A stretch of 64,000 nucleotides of DNA from Corynebacterium sp. SCR221107 (GTDB lineage: Bacteria > Actinomycetota > Actinomycetes > Mycobacteriales > Mycobacteriaceae), in the NCBI RefSeq assembly GCF_027886475.1, contig NZ_CP115670.1:930001-994000 (forward strand), given 5' to 3'. Under the pieces are notes generated by a model that was not told where the DNA came from, made no database searches, and saw only the letters and a list, made by a program, of their open reading frames with translations. This document shows, piece by piece, positions 25,786-34,607 of this stretch. The position numbers and the translations under genes were made by a program. The number at the start of each line of letters is the position of its first letter. Position 1 is the stretch's first letter.

Positions 25786-26984
25786 CACTTTCTTTGCAGC
25801 TGATCTTCAACGTAAACCGTGCGGGTGGCGAAGAATCCACCCACTAAGGCGCACACTGAGGCGATCGCCATCATCACACCGACGCCGTGGAAGCTTCCGG
25901 TGTGCTCGTGTATGAATCCGGCGGCCACCGGTCCACAAGCGGCGATAGAATAGCCCATGCCTTGGCCAAAGGAGGACAATGCCGTGGCACCGTGCATCGT
26001 GCGGGCGCGGATATTAACCAAGGTCAAACCGACGGGGAAGGTGATGGGACCCAGCCCGGAGAGGATGATCCACAACCACGGCGCTGCCGCCGGTGCAAAG
26101 GCCAGCCCCAGATGAGAGACGATAAACATGCTTCCGAAAATGACCAGCCATGGGTACGGGCGTTCGAATCGGCTGACGATCCACGGCCCGACGATGTTGA
26201 GAACCCCGCCAAGAATGGACCACACCGCGAGCATGGACGCCGCGAATTGACGGGATAATCCCGCCTCGACATACATCTGTGGGATAAAGGCCATGAGAAT
26301 ATAGGTGGTAAAGCTGGTGGTGCCAAACATCACGGCGATGCCCACGCCTACCTTGGTGCGCCAGACTTTCATCCGGGGTTGCCTGCCGGATTCCTGCTGG
26401 CTGCCTTCTGCAAATCGTTGGGTTACCGCGGCCTTGGGTTGGTGCAGCAGCGGTATCCAGGCCAGCGCCGCCACGACCCCCAGCAAGCCCCACGATCCCA
26501 GTGAGAGCTGCCAGTCGGGCGCCTGCTTCATTGCCACGACAACTGGAGCTACGGCTTGGACGACCTGTGAGGCGCACAAGTAGGTGATGGTCAGCGCGGA
26601 GACTTTCGTGGGGAAGTAGGCGCGTACGGCCAGCGGGAGGACGGCGTTGGTGATGCCAATGGCGAACAAGGCTAAAGCGGTACCTGTCAGCAATAGAGCA
26701 ACGCTGGGTCCGAGTACGCGAGTGATCTGACCAAGTCCGGTCACGGCCATCGCGATTGCCAGAGCTTGTGAGACCGTGAGATGGCGCATAAGCCTAGGGG
26801 CACTAAATGCCGACAGTGCGAACATGATGGTGGGGATGGTGCCCAAGATGCCCACTAAGCCCGAGCCAACGCCGAGGGATTGTTGAATGTCAGGTACCAG
26901 CGGGGAGATGGCCGTGACCATCGTGCGCAGGTTGAAGGCTGTTAAGACAATGGCAACGAGGGCGATCGGAGTGGGATTTTTCAC
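25785..26984 (-). CDS. MFS transporter, CynX/NimT-like
   Basis: A 399-residue, 12-helix major facilitator. It begins directly with the first membrane helix and LRTMVTAISPLVPDIQQSLGVGSGLVGILGTIPTIMFA, characteristic of the CynX/NimT (COG2807) subfamily. The second half has the mirrored GATALSSFGQGMGYSIAACGPVAAGFIHEHTGS region. The substrate cannot be predicted; relatives handle cyanate, nitroimidazoles or small organics. The downstream DUF4272-like gene overlaps its stop. Confidence 0.86.
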   Translation of the reverse strand: MKNPTPIALVAIVLTAFNLRTMVTAISPLVPDIQQSLGVGSGLVGILGTIPTIMFALSAFSAPRLMRHLTVSQALAIAMAVTGLGQITRVLGPSVALLLTGTALALFAIGITNAVLPLAVRAYFPTKVSALTITYLCASQVVQAVAPVVVAMKQAPDWQLSLGSWGLLGVVAALAWIPLLHQPKAAVTQRFAEGSQQESGRQPRMKVWRTKVGVGIAVMFGTTSFTTYILMAFIPQMYVEAGLSRQFAASMLAVWSILGGVLNIVGPWIVSRFERPYPWLVIFGSMFIVSHLGLAFAPAAAPWLWIILSGLGPITFPVGLTLVNIRARTMHGATALSSFGQGMGYSIAACGPVAAGFIHEHTGSFHGVGVMMAIASVCALVGGFFATRTVYVEDQLQRK

Positions 26985-27267
26985 GGAATTACTCTATGCC
27001 CGCGCACAACCGACGGCTTGTTGAGGGGGCGCTTCAATCATTGATGTGCACCAAAAGTGGAAAATTTATAGGTACTTTCAGTTGGCGGTGGCGGCCGTGA
27101 CCGCAGCTGCTCATGTCACTTCCCGGACTGTGTGATGCGTGCCGACGCCGTGAGCGCCACCGCAAAGACCGTCGATTCGCAGCGCGCTTTGCCTTCACCG
27201 CAGGTCATGAACGCGCCGGGGCACCAAAGCGAGCACGTTCGTGCCAAGTTTGGCTAGCCTTGAGGGC

Positions 27268-27681
27268 ATGCGAGCACTTCTCAACATCATCTGGCTGATC
27301 ACCGGCGGCATATGGTTGGCGCTGGGTTATTGGTTCTTCGGGCTCATTGCCTGCCTATTCATCGTCACCATCCCCGCGGGCGTTGCAAGTTTTAGGATGG
27401 CCAGTTATGCGCTGTGGCCTTTCGGACGTACCGTCGTCCAGCCCGAAACGGGTTCCGGGACGCTCAGCGGCATCAACAATGTCATCTGGTTCCTCGTTGC
27501 CGGCTTGTGGCTAGCCCTCGGCCACGTCTCCACCGCCATCGCGCAGGCTGTCACCATCATCGGCATTCCCTTGGCGATCGCCAACCTGAAGATGATCCCC
27601 GTCACTTGCTTCCCCTTCGGCAAACAAATCGTTTCCAGCGACGCCATTCCCTTTGGCTATCGACCGATGGTCACCATGTAA
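27268..27681 (+). CDS. yccF: YccF-domain inner-membrane protein (tandem duplicated domain)
   Basis: About 137 residues made of two similar YccF halves: LLNIIWLITGGIWLALGYWFFGLIACLFIVTIPAGVASFRMASYALWPFGRTV and GINNVIWFLVAGLWLALGHVSTAIAQAVTIIGIPLAIANLKMIPVTCFPFGKQIV. Each half has hydrophobic helices followed by a WPFG/FPFG turn. The frame opens with a GTG at 27241; the ATG at 27268 gives the family start. Function unknown in any organism I know. A strong terminator shared with pgi follows. Confidence 0.82.
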   Translation: MRALLNIIWLITGGIWLALGYWFFGLIACLFIVTIPAGVASFRMASYALWPFGRTVVQPETGSGTLSGINNVIWFLVAGLWLALGHVSTAIAQAVTIIGIPLAIANLKMIPVTCFPFGKQIVSSDAIPFGYRPMVTM

Positions 27682-27736
27682 CAATCGTGTGTCGTTGATC
27701 CCCAACTCGCGCCAGGCACGATTGCTGGCGCATGCG

Positions 27737-27784
27737 AAAACCCGTGGTTCGTGCTTGCAGATGCAGGCACGGACCACGGGTTTG
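27737..27784. terminator. strong bidirectional terminator between yccF and pgi
   Basis: AAACCCGTGGTTCGTGC at 27738-27754 pairs with GCACGGACCACGGGTTT at 27767-27783, with A runs on one side and T on the other; it serves both converging genes. Confidence 0.9.
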
Positions 27785-27804
27785 TCGCCCAACAAGGAAG
27801 GGCT

Positions 27805-29442
27805 TTAGCGGTTGGCGCGGTACCAGCGAATCAATTCGTCGGTGGAACTATCGCCAGAGTTGACCTCAACCTCGCCGGACACGGCCGGAGCCAGGTCATT
27901 GGCCTGCTGCTTGCCCAGCTCAACGCCCCATTGATCGAAGGAGTTGATGTCCCAGACGATGCCTTGGACGAACACGATGTGCTCGTAAAGAGCGATCAGT
28001 GCGCCCAAGGTGGCGGGGGTGAGTTCCTCGGCGAGGATGGTGGTGGTGGGACGGTTACCCGGCATCACCTTGTGCGGGACCACTGCCGGATCGACGCCCT
28101 CGGCGGCGATCTCCTCAGCGGTCTTGCCGAAGGCGAGCACCTTCGTCTGGGCGAAGAAGTTGCTCATCAGCAGATCATGCATGCTTCCCTCGCCGGTGGC
28201 GGTGGGCAGGTCCTGCTTCGGGCGTGCAAACCCGATGAAGTCCGCCGGGATGAGCTTGGTGCCCTGGTGGATGAGCTGGAAGAAGGCGTGCTGGCCGTTA
28301 GTGCCTGGCTCACCCCAGAAGATCTCGCCGGTGGAGGTGGTCACCGCGGTGCCGTCGCGGCGGACCGACTTGCCGTTGGACTCCATGGTCAGCTGCTGCA
28401 AGTAGGCCGGGAAGCGCCCCAGATCCTCCGAATAGGGCAGAACCGCGTGGGTTTGCGCACCGTAGAAGTCGTTGTACCAGATGGCCAGCAGTGCCATGAG
28501 CACGGGCACGTTCTTTTCGAAAGGGGTGGTGCGGAAGTGCTCGTCCATGGCGTGGAAGCCGGCGAGGAAGCGCATGAAGTCCATGGGGCCGATGACAGCC
28601 ATGAGCGACAGGCCGATGGCGGAGTCGACGGAGTAACGGCCCCCCACCCAGTTCCAGAAGCCGAACATGTTCTTGGTGTCGATGCCGAACTCGGCGACCT
28701 TCTCGGCGTTGGTGGACACGGCCACGAAGTGCTTGGCCACGGCTGCCTCATCCTTGAAGTGGGATAGCAACCAGCGCTTGGCGGCGTGGGCGTTGGCCAA
28801 GGTTTCCTGGGTGGTGAAGGTCTTAGAGGCGACGATAAACAGAGTGGAGTTCGGATCGCACTCATCGAGGACGGCGCTCATGTCGGCCGGGTCGACGTTG
28901 GAGACGAACTTGGCCGTAATTCCGGCGGTAGCGTAGGTGCGCAGCGCCTTCGTTGCCATCGCGGGACCGAGATCGGAACCGCCGATGCCGATGTTGACCA
29001 CGGTCTTGATGGTGTGGTCGGTGTAGCCGCGCCACGCACCCGAACGCAAGGCGGTGGCAAAGTCACGCATGCGCCCCAGGACCTCGTGAACATCGGCGGC
29101 AACATCTTGGCCGTCCACGGACAGCTCGCCCTCCACAGGCATGCGCAGCGCGGTGTGCAGTACGGCGCGATCCTCGGTGTTGTTGATGTGCTCGCCGCTA
29201 AACATGGCCTCGATGCGTTCAGACAGGTGCGATGCCTCGGCCAGATCGACCAGCGCCGCCAAGGTTTCATCGTCGACGAGGTTCTTGGACAGGTCCACAC
29301 GCAGCCCAGCGGCGTCGAAGGTCATCTTGCTGGCGCGGGAGGCATCGGCTGCGAATAGCTCGCGCAGGGTCTGATCCTTGGTCTCCTCGTAACGCTTGGC
29401 GAGGGTGGTCCACTGTGGGGTCGAGGTGACGTCAAACGACAT
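27805..29442 (-). CDS. pgi: glucose-6-phosphate isomerase
   Basis: About 545 residues, interconverting glucose-6-phosphate and fructose-6-phosphate. Landmarks are [18 protein letters not shown] (sugar-phosphate site), [15 protein letters not shown], the signature [14 protein letters not shown], and [16 protein letters not shown] with the catalytic region. The frame opens earlier at 29484, but the ATG at 29442 has AAAGGAG seven bases upstream and yields the family-like start [11 protein letters not shown]. It is monocistronic and ends at the strong terminator before yccF. Confidence 0.97.
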   Translation of the reverse strand: MSFDVTSTPQWTTLAKRYEETKDQTLRELFAADASRASKMTFDAAGLRVDLSKNLVDDETLAALVDLAEASHLSERIEAMFSGEHINNTEDRAVLHTALRMPVEGELSVDGQDVAADVHEVLGRMRDFATALRSGAWRGYTDHTIKTVVNIGIGGSDLGPAMATKALRTYATAGITAKFVSNVDPADMSAVLDECDPNSTLFIVASKTFTTQETLANAHAAKRWLLSHFKDEAAVAKHFVAVSTNAEKVAEFGIDTKNMFGFWNWVGGRYSVDSAIGLSLMAVIGPMDFMRFLAGFHAMDEHFRTTPFEKNVPVLMALLAIWYNDFYGAQTHAVLPYSEDLGRFPAYLQQLTMESNGKSVRRDGTAVTTSTGEIFWGEPGTNGQHAFFQLIHQGTKLIPADFIGFARPKQDLPTATGEGSMHDLLMSNFFAQTKVLAFGKTAEEIAAEGVDPAVVPHKVMPGNRPTTTILAEELTPATLGALIALYEHIVFVQGIVWDINSFDQWGVELGKQQANDLAPAVSGEVEVNSGDSSTDELIRWYRANR

Positions 29443-29692
29443 GCCGTGCTCCTTTGAAGTAGCTGCAAGTAGTAAATGCAGCAAAAATGCCGCAATGAAT
29501 TACGGTGACCGTTTGTGTGGGCTTGTGCCCGCTCACAATGGTCACGCCTACCCTTTAAGGTAGTCAATTGTGGCACCGTTCGCTTGTTTGCTGAGAAACA
29601 ACCACCACCACACACCCTTTTGGGATTTGGACAATTGCCACCGCAACCGGCTCTTTGTGCCATACCGCCGCGAAAAGGAGCATAGTGGAGCT

Positions 29693-31210
29693 ATGACAAA
29701 CACAACACCAAACAACACCGCCCACGGCACGGCCGACTCGGACCCCGTGGCGAAACCAGGCTTTGACATCGCTGGTTTCGATACCGGATTATTCATCGGC
29801 GGGGATTTTCGCCCCGCATCCGATGGGGAAACCTTCGAAGTCATCAACCCCAGCGATGGAACGGTGCTCGCCCACGTAGCGTCGGCAAGCAAACAAGACG
29901 CCGTCCGCGCGCTCGACCTCGCCGCGGACGTACAGCCTGCGTGGGCTGCGACGCCACCACGAGAGCGCAGTGAGATCCTGCGCCGTGCCTATGACAGGCT
30001 CATGGCCAACGCCGACGAGCTGGCATGGCTGCAGTCAATGGAGCTGGGGCGCGCGCTGCCGGACTCTATGGCGGAGGTCGCCTACGGTGCGGAATTCTTC
30101 CGCTGGTTTGCCGAGGAGGCAGTCCGCATCCGCGGTGACTTTAGGATCAATCCATCCGGCACCGGTCGCATTGTCGTTACCCAACAGCCCGTAGGCCCCA
30201 CTCTTGCGATCACGCCCTGGAACTTCCCGCTGGCCATGGGAACTCGCAAAATAGGACCGGCGTTGGCTGCCGGCTGCACGATCATCGTCAAGCCCGCCTC
30301 GAAGACCCCACTGACCATGCTTTATGTGGCACGAGTCCTCAAGGAAGCAGGGCTTCCCGACGGAGTCCTGGCGGTACTGCCCACCAAGCATGCCTCAGAC
30401 GTTTCCGCGCTGCTGGACGATCCTCGCCTGCGCAAGCTGACCTTCACCGGTTCGACTGAGGTCGGCCAGAAGCTGGGCGCACAGGCGGCCCAACGCAGCC
30501 TCAAGGTCTCCCTCGAACTCGGCGGCAACGCACCCTATGTGGTGCTCGACGACGCCGATGTGGATCTGGCCGCCCAGGCCGTGGCCGTGGCCAAGATGCG
30601 CGGCGCTGGACAGGTATGCATCGCCGCCAATCGATTCCTCGTGCACGAATCCATCCGAGAGGAGTTCGTCGCCAAGGTTGCCGAGGTAATGCGGTCGTTC
30701 ACGCTGGGACCGGCGACTGCCGAAGGGGTCACCTTCGGCGCGCTATCTGGTGATGATCAGGTAGCAACGGTGACGACGCTGGTTCAGGATGCGCTGGACA
30801 AAGGCGCGGTCAACGTCCTTGACGGCGGCCTGCCCGCGGGACTGCCCGAGCACGGGTCGTACTTCCCGGCCACCGTGTTGGACAACGTGCCGGCAGCGGC
30901 GGCGATTGCCAACAGCGAGATTTTCGGTCCCGTCGTCGCGGTGCAGAGCTTTTCCACCGTCGAGGAGGCGATCCGCATCGCTAACGACACCCCGTTCGGC
31001 CTGGCGGCCTACGTCTTCGGCAAGGACTTAGGCCGCGCGGTACAGGTGGCCGAGCGCATCGAGGCCGGCATGGTCGCGGTCAACAAGGGGGCAATCTCAG
31101 ACCCCGCGGCGCCTTTCGGTGGTGTGAAGGAGTCCGGCCTTGGCCGTGAGGGTGGATTCGAGGGAATCCACGAATACCTCGAGCCGAAGTTCCTCAGCCT
31201 GCCGCTGTAA
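29693..31210 (+). CDS. gabD: NAD(P)-dependent aldehyde dehydrogenase, succinate-semialdehyde dehydrogenase type
   Basis: About 505 residues of the ALDH superfamily. Visible sites are the cofactor motif ITPWNFPLAMGTRKIGPALAAGCTIIVKPASKTPLT, FTGSTEVGQKLG, the general-base glutamate in SLELGGNAPYVVLDDADVD, and the catalytic cysteine in GAGQVCIAANRF. The C-terminus (PFGGVKESGLGREGGFEGIHEYLEPKFLSL) favours the succinate-semialdehyde dehydrogenase (GabD) branch. The start ATG at 29693 has GGAG close upstream, while the longer frame from 29570 lacks a ribosome-binding site. The exact substrate is inference. Confidence 0.85.
   Translation: MTNTTPNNTAHGTADSDPVAKPGFDIAGFDTGLFIGGDFRPASDGETFEVINPSDGTVLAHVASASKQDAVRALDLAADVQPAWAATPPRERSEILRRAYDRLMANADELAWLQSMELGRALPDSMAEVAYGAEFFRWFAEEAVRIRGDFRINPSGTGRIVVTQQPVGPTLAITPWNFPLAMGTRKIGPALAAGCTIIVKPASKTPLTMLYVARVLKEAGLPDGVLAVLPTKHASDVSALLDDPRLRKLTFTGSTEVGQKLGAQAAQRSLKVSLELGGNAPYVVLDDADVDLAAQAVAVAKMRGAGQVCIAANRFLVHESIREEFVAKVAEVMRSFTLGPATAEGVTFGALSGDDQVATVTTLVQDALDKGAVNVLDGGLPAGLPEHGSYFPATVLDNVPAAAAIANSEIFGPVVAVQSFSTVEEAIRIANDTPFGLAAYVFGKDLGRAVQVAERIEAGMVAVNKGAISDPAAPFGGVKESGLGREGGFEGIHEYLEPKFLSLPL
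29880..29890 (-). repeat. GCTTGCCGACG repeat copy inside gabD
   Basis: Coding copy of the 11-mer; here explained at least partly by the protein sequence (residues SAS on the sense strand). Confidence 0.4.
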
Positions 31211-31312
31211 CGCAAGCGCGCTAGGAGGCTGGTGGGACGGCGCTGGTGTCGCCTACTCCAACATGAAGGGCCCTTTCCGGTGGGCGTCGGCACGCAAAAC
31301 TGCACGCACACA

Positions 31313-31360
31313 AAAACCGCGCCGGCACAAGGCACAGGATGCGAGAGCCAGCGCGGGTTG
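31313..31360. terminator. bidirectional terminator between gabD and csm
   Basis: AACCGCGCCGGC at 31315-31326 pairs, with one bulge, with GCCAGCGCGGGTT at 31347-31359. It is located between converging genes and preceded by an A run. Confidence 0.75.
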
Positions 31361-31409
31361 GGTGCTTTAAGTGACGGCGTCACAAAGGGCGCTTCCGAAG
31401 GAGCGGATC

Positions 31410-31715
31410 CTAGCCGAGCTTGCCGCGACCCATGCGCAGCAAGAGGTTGGCAAGGTTCGGGCCTTCCTCGCCGATTTCCTCTCGGAACTGGTTAATGATG
31501 GCTACCTCGCGGGTGTGGACGAGGCGGGTGCCGCCGGAGCCCATGCGGGTTCGGCCGATGGCCTGGGAGATCTGGGCGCGCCGCTTCACGGCGGCGAGGA
31601 TCTCCTTGTCCAAGCGGTCGATCTCCTTGCGGTACTGCTGGATCTCCGCGTCAGAAAGTGGGTCATCGGTGCCGCTGGGCATCCGGATTTCGAAGTTATC
31701 GTCAGCAGAAGTCAT
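31410..31715 (-). CDS. csm: chorismate mutase (AroQ type)
   Basis: A 101-residue all-helical AroQ protein: QQYRKEIDRLDKEILAAVKRRAQISQAIGRTRM carries the catalytic Arg and Lys, followed by TREVAIINQFREEIGEEGPNLANLLLRMGR. It rearranges chorismate to prephenate on the way to phenylalanine and tyrosine; actinobacterial versions often need DAHP synthase as an activating partner. The open frame continues to 32087, but the upstream part lacks coding character and overlaps pcrA, so the ATG at 31715 is the start. An N-terminal extension of about 25 residues precedes the first helix. Confidence 0.92.
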   Translation of the reverse strand: MTSADDNFEIRMPSGTDDPLSDAEIQQYRKEIDRLDKEILAAVKRRAQISQAIGRTRMGSGGTRLVHTREVAIINQFREEIGEEGPNLANLLLRMGRGKLG

Positions 31716-31991
31716 GCACACATTTTGCCACGCTGTCGGTCTTTGCAAAAAGCGGGAAACCACCGCAGGGGTGATATCCCACCTGCTAACACAAACGCTC
31801 GTACCCGACTCTAAAGAAAGATGCCTTTTACCGAAGCACATGAAAGGGGTCAGCGGATCGTTTGAACAATGGGATGCGGGGAGCAGAGGGAAGAATCCGG
31901 CAGCGTGCCTGCGCCATGGAAACTGGTTATCAAGCTGGGTGAATTCGAGCCTCGTCGTTAATGTCGCGGGCACGTTGTAACTTGGAAGACG

Positions 31992-34607
31992 ATGAACGAG
32001 CAACATGAATTCGACCATGACCTTTTCAGCCACACCTCCCGAAGCCCGCAGCAGCCATTCGGCAGGCAAGGCCAAGGCGGGGATCACGCAGCTGCGTCAC
32101 CATTTGGCGCAGCCCACACCAACGATGGCACACGGCGCCCGGACTGGGACAGCGCCCGCCCGGTTGCCGGTGGTTTTGGTCAACACGGCGGGTTGAGCCA
32201 GCCTCAAGGGCAAGGTATGCAATCTGCGCCCATCCAGGATCTCATCGAGGGGCTTAACCCGCAGCAGCTGCAAGCAGTAGAGCACAGTGGCTCACCATTG
32301 CTGATCGTGGCCGGTGCTGGTTCTGGCAAGACCGCGGTCCTTACTCGGCGCATCGCCTACCTGTTGCGCATGCGCGGGGTGCACCCTGGGCAGATCTTAG
32401 CCATTACCTTTACCAACAAAGCTGCGGCGGAGATGCGGGAACGCGTTGCTGAACTGGTCGGACCCATCGCTAACCGCATGTGGGTGGCAACCTTTCACTC
32501 CACCTGCGTTCGAATCCTGCGCGAACAGGCAGGTTTGGTTCCGGGACTCAACACCAACTTCACCATCTATGACTCGGATGACTCCCGGCGCCTGTTGTCG
32601 ATGATCGCCAAGGACATGATGCTCGATGCCAAGCAATTTACTGCTCGTTCGCTGGCTAATGGCATTTCCAACCTCAAAAATGAGCTAATCGATCCGGCGG
32701 AGGCACTGGCGGAGGCAGAACAGACCCATAACCCCTATGAATCCACAATCGCCAAGGTCTATGCGGAATATCAACGGCGTCTGCGCGGCGCTAACGCGGT
32801 GGACTTCGATGATCTCATCGGCGAGACGGTTCGCATTTTCAAGCAACATCCTCAGGTCACGGAGTATTATCGCAGGCGTTTTCGGCATGTGCTTATCGAC
32901 GAGTACCAGGACACCAACCACGCGCAGTACGTGCTTATCCATGAACTCGTGGGCCAAGGTCCGCAGGCCTCAGAACTGTGCGTAGTGGGCGATTCAGACC
33001 AGTCGATTTACGCGTTCCGTGGTGCGACGATCCGCAATATTGAGGAGTTTGAGCGCGACTACCCGCAGGCCACGACGATCCTACTGGAGCAAAACTACCG
33101 CTCCACTCAAACAATCCTGGATGCGGCCAATGCCGTAATCGCACGCAACGCCAATCGCCGGGAAAAGAAGCTATGGACGGCAGCGGGAGTAGGCGACAAG
33201 ATTGTTGGATATGTTGCTGATAATGAGCACGACGAGGCCCGCTTCATCGCAACCGAGATCGACAACCTCAGTGACCGTGGCGTAAATTATGCCGATATTG
33301 CGGTCATGTACCGCACCAATAACTCCTCCCGTGCGGTAGAAGACGTGTTTATCCGCACCGGAATTCCCTACAAGGTGGTAGGTGGCACCCGGTTCTACGA
33401 GCGCAAAGAAATCCGCGATATCATCGCCTACCTGCGCCTGCTTGACAATCCCGAGGATGAAGTTTCCTTGCGCAGGATTATCAACACTCCGCGCCGTGGC
33501 ATCGGGGACAAGGCAATAGCCTTCCTCAATCTCCACGCCGAAAACTCTGGTGTCAGTTTCAACCAGGCTCTCATCGACGGTGCCGCCAACAAAGTCTCCA
33601 TGCTCGGGACTAGGGGAGTAAAGGCCGTGGGTGGATTCATGGAGCTGCTCGACGGGCTGCGTTCGGCTGCCGCGGAGTCGAAAAATGAGGTGACCGGCAT
33701 GCCCGATCTTGGGGCGATGGTCACTCACATCCTCGACATGACCGGATACAAGGCCGAACTCGAGCAGTCCAGCGATCCGCAAGACGGGGCACGGCTCGAT
33801 AACCTCAACGAGTTGGTGTCAGTCGCGCGAGAGTTTAGCTCCGAGGCTGCCAACCAAATGGCATACCTCACCATGGATGGCCAAGACCTTTCCGATGTAC
33901 TCGACGAGGGCGAGGCTGTGCCCGGTAGTCTGCAGGCATTCTTGGAAAGAGTCTCGCTTGTTGCAGACGCAGACCAAATCCCGGATGACGACCAAGGGGT
34001 GGTCACCCTCATGACGTTGCACACCGCCAAGGGCTTGGAATTTCCCTACGTGTTTCTCACCGGGTGGGAGGACGGACAATTCCCGCATATGCGCGCCTTG
34101 GGTGATCCCAAGGAGCTTGCCGAAGAACGCCGTTTGGCGTATGTGGGAATCACCCGCGCCCGCAAGCGTTTGTACCTCAGCCGTGCAATGCTGCGCAGCT
34201 CCTGGGGCAACCCGCAGACAAATCCGCCCTCCCGCTTTCTCAACGAAGTCCCAGATGAGCTCATCGATTGGCGAAGGCAAGAGCCGACCAGCTCCTTTAA
34301 CGATGCGTGGAGTGGCGGCTCCTACGGCGGGTCTTCTGCCGGTTCCTTCGGCGAGGGGAGGGGATACTATGGCGGCGGTTCACCGAGCGCAAGCTCGCAA
34401 CGAAGGATCCCCAAGGCGGCCCCCCGCAGCGCGAAGAGCGAGTTGCATCTCGAGGTCGGTGACCGCGTCAACCACGAAAAGTACGGCCTTGGCACGGTAA
34501 AGAAGATGGACATGGTCGGCGCTCACGCTTCTGCCACCATCGATTTCGGCTCCTCGGGCACCGTGCGCCTGATGCTCATCGGCGGGGTGCCCATGGAGAA
34601 GCTTTAG
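31992..34607 (+). CDS. pcrA: PcrA/UvrD-type DNA helicase
   Basis: An 871-residue superfamily 1A helicase. After a roughly 80-residue Gly/Gln/His-rich N-terminus come the Q-motif (LNPQQLQAVEH), Walker A VAGAGSGKTAVL, TFTNKAAAEMRERV, the DEYQDTN box, GDSDQSIYAFRGA, LEQNYRS, and VTLMTLHTAKGLEFPYVF. The C-terminus (LEVGDRVNHEKYGLGTVKKM) is the Tudor-like RNA-polymerase-binding domain of PcrA, which supports pcrA over uvrD. It removes RecA or stalled polymerase and acts in excision repair. Its stop overlaps the convergent ABC permease stop by two bases. Confidence 0.95.
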   Translation: MNEQHEFDHDLFSHTSRSPQQPFGRQGQGGDHAAASPFGAAHTNDGTRRPDWDSARPVAGGFGQHGGLSQPQGQGMQSAPIQDLIEGLNPQQLQAVEHSGSPLLIVAGAGSGKTAVLTRRIAYLLRMRGVHPGQILAITFTNKAAAEMRERVAELVGPIANRMWVATFHSTCVRILREQAGLVPGLNTNFTIYDSDDSRRLLSMIAKDMMLDAKQFTARSLANGISNLKNELIDPAEALAEAEQTHNPYESTIAKVYAEYQRRLRGANAVDFDDLIGETVRIFKQHPQVTEYYRRRFRHVLIDEYQDTNHAQYVLIHELVGQGPQASELCVVGDSDQSIYAFRGATIRNIEEFERDYPQATTILLEQNYRSTQTILDAANAVIARNANRREKKLWTAAGVGDKIVGYVADNEHDEARFIATEIDNLSDRGVNYADIAVMYRTNNSSRAVEDVFIRTGIPYKVVGGTRFYERKEIRDIIAYLRLLDNPEDEVSLRRIINTPRRGIGDKAIAFLNLHAENSGVSFNQALIDGAANKVSMLGTRGVKAVGGFMELLDGLRSAAAESKNEVTGMPDLGAMVTHILDMTGYKAELEQSSDPQDGARLDNLNELVSVAREFSSEAANQMAYLTMDGQDLSDVLDEGEAVPGSLQAFLERVSLVADADQIPDDDQGVVTLMTLHTAKGLEFPYVFLTGWEDGQFPHMRALGDPKELAEERRLAYVGITRARKRLYLSRAMLRSSWGNPQTNPPSRFLNEVPDELIDWRRQEPTSSFNDAWSGGSYGGSSAGSFGEGRGYYGGGSPSASSQRRIPKAAPRSAKSELHLEVGDRVNHEKYGLGTVKKMDMVGAHASATIDFGSSGTVRLMLIGGVPMEKL

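Noticed and set aside
27113..27298. 61-codon frame upstream of yccF
   Set aside because: Arg/His/Cys-rich chance composition, overlaps the start of yccF in another frame.
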